This document shows positions 60,742 to 64,000 of a DNA stretch of 64,000 bases, piece after piece. The translations under genes and the position numbers were made by a program. The notes under the pieces are model-generated. The model was not told the origin of the DNA. It did not search any database and worked only from the letters and a program-made list of their open reading frames with translations. Positions within the stretch are counted from its first letter, which is position 1. Every line of letters starts with the position of its first letter. The stretch is from Nocardia sp. BMG51109 (lineage in GTDB: Bacteria > Actinomycetota > Actinomycetes > Mycobacteriales > Mycobacteriaceae): contig NZ_JAFQ01000004.1 of assembly GCF_000526215.1 (NCBI RefSeq), forward strand, positions 310,001-374,000. Direction: 5' to 3'.

Positions 60742-61509
60742 TCATGGCCTGCGTTCGAGCTTGGTCCAGCCGGTCCAGCCTCGCTTCGTCAGCAGTTCGA
60801 TCAGTCGGCGGGCCGGCGGGGCGGTGTCGAACGCCAGCGTGTCCAGCAGTTCGGCCAGCGGCGGCTCGATATCGACATCGTCGATGTAGTCCTCTCCCCG
60901 CTCGTCGGCCATCCGTGTGATGTAGTCGGCCATCGTGTCGGCCAGGTCGACCAGTTCCGGGTCGTCGTCGGTCCGGTCGAGCGCCTGGCTCAGGGTGAGA
61001 TAGAAGTCGACGAGTGGCCGGCCGGAGATCTGCTCCCGCTTACGCGCCATCCACTCCGGGACTCGCTCGGGTGAGTGCGCGGCCAGCAGGACCCAGCCGT
61101 CGCGTTCGACCCGGACGATCCGCTCGTCCACACCGAGCGCCCGCAGCCGGTCGAGAAATTCGACTACCTCGGGTGGCAGCGCCAGGTTGTCCCCCGCGGC
61201 GAGGCGGGCGATCCGCTCGCGGTGGCGTTGCCGCTCCCGGATCTCGGCCAGCAGCCGCATGTCGATGTCCGCGACCGCCGCCGCGAACTCGTCCTCGTCG
61301 GCCTCCAGCAGTTCCTGGACGCGGGCCAGCGGGACCCCTGCCTCGGCGAGGGTCCGGATCTTGATCAATTCGATCGCGGCTCCCGCGTCGTATCTGCGAT
61401 AGCCGGAGTGGTCGCGCTCCGGCTCCGGCAGCAGCCCCTTGGCGTGATAGTGCCGTACCGCGCGCACCGTCACTCCGGCATAGGACGCAAGCTCGCCGAT
61501 GGTCAGCAT
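60742..61509 (-). CDS. MerR family transcriptional regulator
   Basis: A 255-residue regulator with a MerR winged helix (MLTIGELASYAGVTVRAVRHYHAKGLLPEPERDHSGYRRYD) and a coiled-coil. The C-terminal ~140 residues, without cysteine clusters, are more like an effector domain for an organic ligand (VPEWMARKREQISGRPLVDF). It is 27 bp downstream of the hydrolase gene on the same strand and probably regulates it from the palindromic site at 62366. Confidence 0.9.
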   Translation of the reverse strand: MLTIGELASYAGVTVRAVRHYHAKGLLPEPERDHSGYRRYDAGAAIELIKIRTLAEAGVPLARVQELLEADEDEFAAAVADIDMRLLAEIRERQRHRERIARLAAGDNLALPPEVVEFLDRLRALGVDERIVRVERDGWVLLAAHSPERVPEWMARKREQISGRPLVDFYLTLSQALDRTDDDPELVDLADTMADYITRMADERGEDYIDDVDIEPPLAELLDTLAFDTAPPARRLIELLTKRGWTGWTKLERRP

Positions 61510-61536
61510 CCGACCAGTCTCCCGCGGGCCTGCTCA

Positions 61537-62349
61537 CTACGTGACTCGGCCGACCGGCCCCGGTGCATTCCGGATGATCTGGGCGATGTCCGGGGCGTGA
61601 GTGAAGACCAGGCCGTGATCGGCGTCGAGCCGAAAGGTGGCGATATCCGGCCGCTCGCGGACGAGTCGCTCGACGCCGGCGCGCCAGTTCCGGTTGCGCC
61701 ACGATGTGCGCGCGTCGCCGCTGTCACCGGCCATCGCGGTCGACATGATCATGCTGATCGGACGATCGATCGTCCGGTAACGGTCGAGAATTCCGGACCG
61801 CACCCCATCCACCTCGAGATTCAGGTCGAGGATCTCCTGTGCCGTGAGCAATACCCGACGTGCAGTGCCCGTGGCCTGCTCGACCTCGTGCTGCGTCGCC
61901 TGCTCCGCCATGGCACGGAATTCCGGCAGGTCTACTTCCGTGATGAACGGTTCGGGCACCGGGTTCGCCCCGTCGATCAGAACGAGCGCGGCGACGGTGC
62001 CGGGATGCTCGGCGGCGTAGTGCACGATCAGGTCCGCGCCCAGCGAGTGGCCCGCGAGCACGGGCGCCGAGGGCAGGTCGAGTTCCGCCATCACGGCGAT
62101 GAAATCGCCGAGGAAGGCCTCGAAGGAGTACCGGTCGGCAGCCGAGCTGAGCCCGTGACCCCGCAGGTCGAAGGTCACCACGTCGTGGTCGCGCCGCAGC
62201 AGAGCGCTCAGCTCGTGCAGATCGGCCTGTGTCGACAGCAGTCCGGGGACCAGGACCAGCGGTCGTCCCCGGCCACCACGAGACACCGGGATCGTGACAC
62301 CGTCGTGGTGAACCGTGAGGTGCCGCCGCACATCTGGTTGCGTAGTCAT
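61537..62349 (-). CDS. alpha/beta hydrolase
   Basis: A 270-residue hydrolase with nucleophile elbow AGHSLGADL, oxyanion region VLVPGLLSTQADLHEL and strand VVTFDLRGHGLSS, and a C-terminal catalytic His in LDADHGLVFTHAP. The family includes esterases and haloperoxidase-like enzymes; the substrate is unknown. ATG 62349 or 62358 could start it. It forms an operon with the MerR gene. Confidence 0.85.
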   Translation of the reverse strand: MTTQPDVRRHLTVHHDGVTIPVSRGGRGRPLVLVPGLLSTQADLHELSALLRRDHDVVTFDLRGHGLSSAADRYSFEAFLGDFIAVMAELDLPSAPVLAGHSLGADLIVHYAAEHPGTVAALVLIDGANPVPEPFITEVDLPEFRAMAEQATQHEVEQATGTARRVLLTAQEILDLNLEVDGVRSGILDRYRTIDRPISMIMSTAMAGDSGDARTSWRNRNWRAGVERLVRERPDIATFRLDADHGLVFTHAPDIAQIIRNAPGPVGRVT

Positions 62350-62365
62350 GCCGACCATGCTGCGG

Positions 62366-62390
62366 GGTTGACCCTGCGTCAGGGTCAACC
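62366..62390. promoter_or_regulatory. MerR-type operator, 11-bp perfect inverted repeat
   Basis: GGTTGACCCTG (62366-62376) and CAGGGTCAACC (62380-62390) are separated by 3 bp. TTGACC within it can serve as the -35 of the hydrolase-merR operon, which is where MerR proteins bind. It also touches the 3' end of the next upstream gene. Confidence 0.85.
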
Positions 62391-62987
62391 ACCGCGCCCC
62401 GACGGTTGGCCGGCATCGTGCGAGCGTGCCACCGCGACCAGATGTTCCAGGGCGGTCATCGTGTCGAGCTTGCCGAGATGCCGGAAAGCCACTCGCAGCC
62501 AACGCACCTCGGTACGGGTGAGTGTCGGTGAATCCCACCACAGCAGTCCGGGCAGAGTGCCCGGCAGTGCCGATCCGGCAGCCGTGAGCACGGGTGCCGA
62601 CGGCGGGTACTCGACATGAAAGATGTACCGCTCGTCGGAGTACCGACGAAGCTTGATCCGCAACCGGATCTCGACCAGACGATCGTCGGCCCGTCCACGC
62701 AACTGGACCACCGCCGGTGTGTCGTTGACCGTTGTCAGCTCCGGATGCCTGGCGATGAGCGCCCCACGGCGGGCCGCCGCGGCGAGGGGACGGCGGACCT
62801 GCCACGGACCGTCGGCGCGGACCCGCTCCACGCATTCATCGCAGAGCACGCTGGATCCATTGCCCGGCGGCCGCCGGCGGTCATCGGTTGCCGACGATCC
62901 GCATATTCGGCAAGGAAAGGTGGTCGCCGTCGTGCCGACGATACGGCGGCGAAGGGGTTGTCGCGAGCGAAAATAGTCGTGCGCCAA
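62385..62987 (-). CDS. uncharacterised protein with CxxC zinc-binding pairs
   Basis: A protein of about 200 residues with two CxxC pairs near the N-terminus (FPCRICGSS and VLCDECVER), suggesting a zinc ribbon, followed by a mixed alpha/beta part (VEIRLRIKLRRYSDERYIFH; LGKLDTMTALEHLVAVARSH). I do not recognise the family. The start is uncertain: no ATG or GTG lies near the conserved-looking part, and TTG at 62987 is the first plausible codon, without a ribosome site. The stop is inside the MerR operator region. Confidence 0.5.
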   Translation of the reverse strand: MAHDYFRSRQPLRRRIVGTTATTFPCRICGSSATDDRRRPPGNGSSVLCDECVERVRADGPWQVRRPLAAAARRGALIARHPELTTVNDTPAVVQLRGRADDRLVEIRLRIKLRRYSDERYIFHVEYPPSAPVLTAAGSALPGTLPGLLWWDSPTLTRTEVRWLRVAFRHLGKLDTMTALEHLVAVARSHDAGQPSGRGG

Positions 62988-63181
62988 CAGGTTCGATGAC
63001 CCACAAGGTTGTTCCGAGCGCCGTTTGCGGCCCGTGCCGGACATTCCGTCCGAACCGACAGGCTGAATGTCGCTGCGCCCCTGGGACGCTCGGTGATGCT
63101 GAAAAGCCTTGGGCCACACCACGTGGTCAGGACACCGCGCCACAAACCGCGCCGGTTGCTGCGGACAAGACACCAGTGGCG

Positions 63182-64000
63182 CTACGAGTAGTGGTCGGCC
63201 ACTTCCTGTGCCAGGCGAATAATGTGCTGCCGCGCTTCGTCCGGCGCCGTAACGGTGATCGTGTTGCCGAACTGGAGAAGCACTCGCACGTCCTCGATGC
63301 TGCGCAGGGAGACCGTGATGGGCACCCGCTGTGCCGGGTTGCCGACGTGGTCGGGGCGGATTGTGAGTTGATGGCCGAGGATGCGTTTCGCGCGATCGAG
63401 TTGCGCGATAACGATTTCGGCGTGGATCTTCAGGTCGTACGTTTGTGTCCACTGCTGGACCAAGGCTGCTGCGACATCGGCGAGATCGGTTCCCGGACGG
63501 AGTCGTCGGGCTGTGCGCAGCGGCTGCCACTGGGTGAGGCGGTCCAGTCGGTAGAGGCCGGGGCGTCCCGCTCGGTCGGCGACCAGGTACCACGTACCCG
63601 CTTTTGCGAGCAGGCCGTAGGGATCTACGACACGCCATCGGGACCGCTCCTCGGTCGAGCGCCGATAGTTGATGCGGAGCCGAACCCCGCGGCGTAGGTC
63701 GTGCACCATCGCAGCGGGCGCGGCTCCCGGAGACACGGACGCAGACCAAGGACTGTTGTCGGGTATGACCACCGCGCTGAGTGGTAACAGGTTTTCGGCG
63801 GACCTGCGCGAACGTGTTCGTACCTTCTGCTGAATGCGCTCGCTTTCCCGACTCACGCCGAGTTCATGACGTTGTGCTGCGTCCAGTCCGGAGAGGGCGA
63901 GGTGGTCGCGCTCCTCCGGCGTCAGTCGCGAGGTGTCGAGCGATCCTCCGGGCAACAGCGTGACGCCGCCCCGCCGTCCCCGCTGAACCACCAGCGGGAA
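63182..64000 (-). CDS. WYL-domain transcriptional regulator, N-terminus cut off by window edge
   Basis: The visible 272 residues contain a WYL sensor domain (RWRVVDPYGLLAKAGTWYLVADRAG) and the WCX-like C-terminal extension. At the window edge the frame is still open with FPLVVQRGRRGGVTLLPGG, the wing and linker that follow the DeoR-type helix-turn-helix in this family, so only about 50 N-terminal residues should be missing. WYL proteins are nucleic-acid- or nucleotide-responsive and are frequent near defence loci. Confidence 0.85.
   Translation of the reverse strand, partial: FPLVVQRGRRGGVTLLPGGSLDTSRLTPEERDHLALSGLDAAQRHELGVSRESERIQQKVRTRSRRSAENLLPLSAVVIPDNSPWSASVSPGAAPAAMVHDLRRGVRLRINYRRSTEERSRWRVVDPYGLLAKAGTWYLVADRAGRPGLYRLDRLTQWQPLRTARRLRPGTDLADVAAALVQQWTQTYDLKIHAEIVIAQLDRAKRILGHQLTIRPDHVGNPAQRVPITVSLRSIEDVRVLLQFGNTITVTAPDEARQHIIRLAQEVADHYS

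Noticed and set aside
61075..62619. A 514-codon plus-strand frame.
   Set aside because: Antisense to the MerR and hydrolase genes, both of which carry clear family motifs.

Overview
The window is high-GC DNA (GC-rich third codon positions throughout) from a mycolata-type actinobacterium, most likely Nocardia or a close relative. Two things support this: the gene order of roughly the first 29 kb follows the Mycobacterium tuberculosis Rv3205c-Rv3228 block (recalled from knowledge, not searched), and several families are actinobacterial specialities (WhiB1, PdtaS, SigH/RshA, bL37, DUF3152, DUF3107, XRE-DUF5753/DUF397 pairs, DUF4254).

Region 1 (1-29,100) is the conserved core: a TIGR02569 protein, moeZ, DUF3152 metalloprotease-like protein, TetR, DUF3107, ferritin-like protein, PHA-synthase-like hydrolase, rhlE, an Rv3212-like propeller protein, a phosphoglycerate-mutase-like phosphatase, acetyltransferases, a diacylglycerol kinase, whiB1, pdtaS, a biotinyl protein, the 24-residue ribosomal protein bL37, rshA-sigH, ybaK, a MarR regulator, an SRAP protein, an aldehyde dehydrogenase, aroA and rsgA. 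A four-gene ectoine-type ABC importer (ehuBCDA-like) and a Uma2 nuclease-like gene are inserted into this block.

Region 2 (29,100-47,700) is accessory. Its best-defined unit is a LacI-controlled locus: a divergent catabolic operon (DapA-like aldolase, FAD amine oxidase, allophanate-hydrolase-C-like protein, hydantoinase) and a polar amino-acid-type ABC importer. A 20-bp perfect palindrome and a near-identical second copy mark the two control regions. It is followed by a MerR/flavin monooxygenase pair, a MycE-like methyltransferase, a thioesterase, an oxidoreductase/TetR pair with a large inverted-repeat operator, and a cluster of decayed genes (two SDR pseudogenes, a frameshifted TetR, a DUF234 remnant).

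Region 3 (47,896-57,800) is a type I-U (now I-G) CRISPR-Cas locus. The effector operon csb1-csb2-cas3-csb3 lies between two arrays that carry related leaders. No cas1, cas2 or cas4 is present in the window. The main array has 25 repeats at a period of about 75 bp and none equals the majority consensus. Stem positions, and to a lesser extent the 8-nt crRNA handle, have drifted, and the leader-proximal repeat is itself mutated. The left array is a 2-3 repeat relic, followed by a truncated IS3-type orfA and one orphan repeat. The picture is an interference-only system that has not acquired spacers for a long time.

Region 4 (57,800-64,000) holds an XRE/DUF397 regulatory pair, a DUF4254 protein, a degenerate HATPase-like protein, a hydrolase-MerR operon with its palindromic operator, a CxxC protein and the C-terminal part of a WYL-domain regulator cut by the window edge. 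No rRNA or tRNA gene was recognised.
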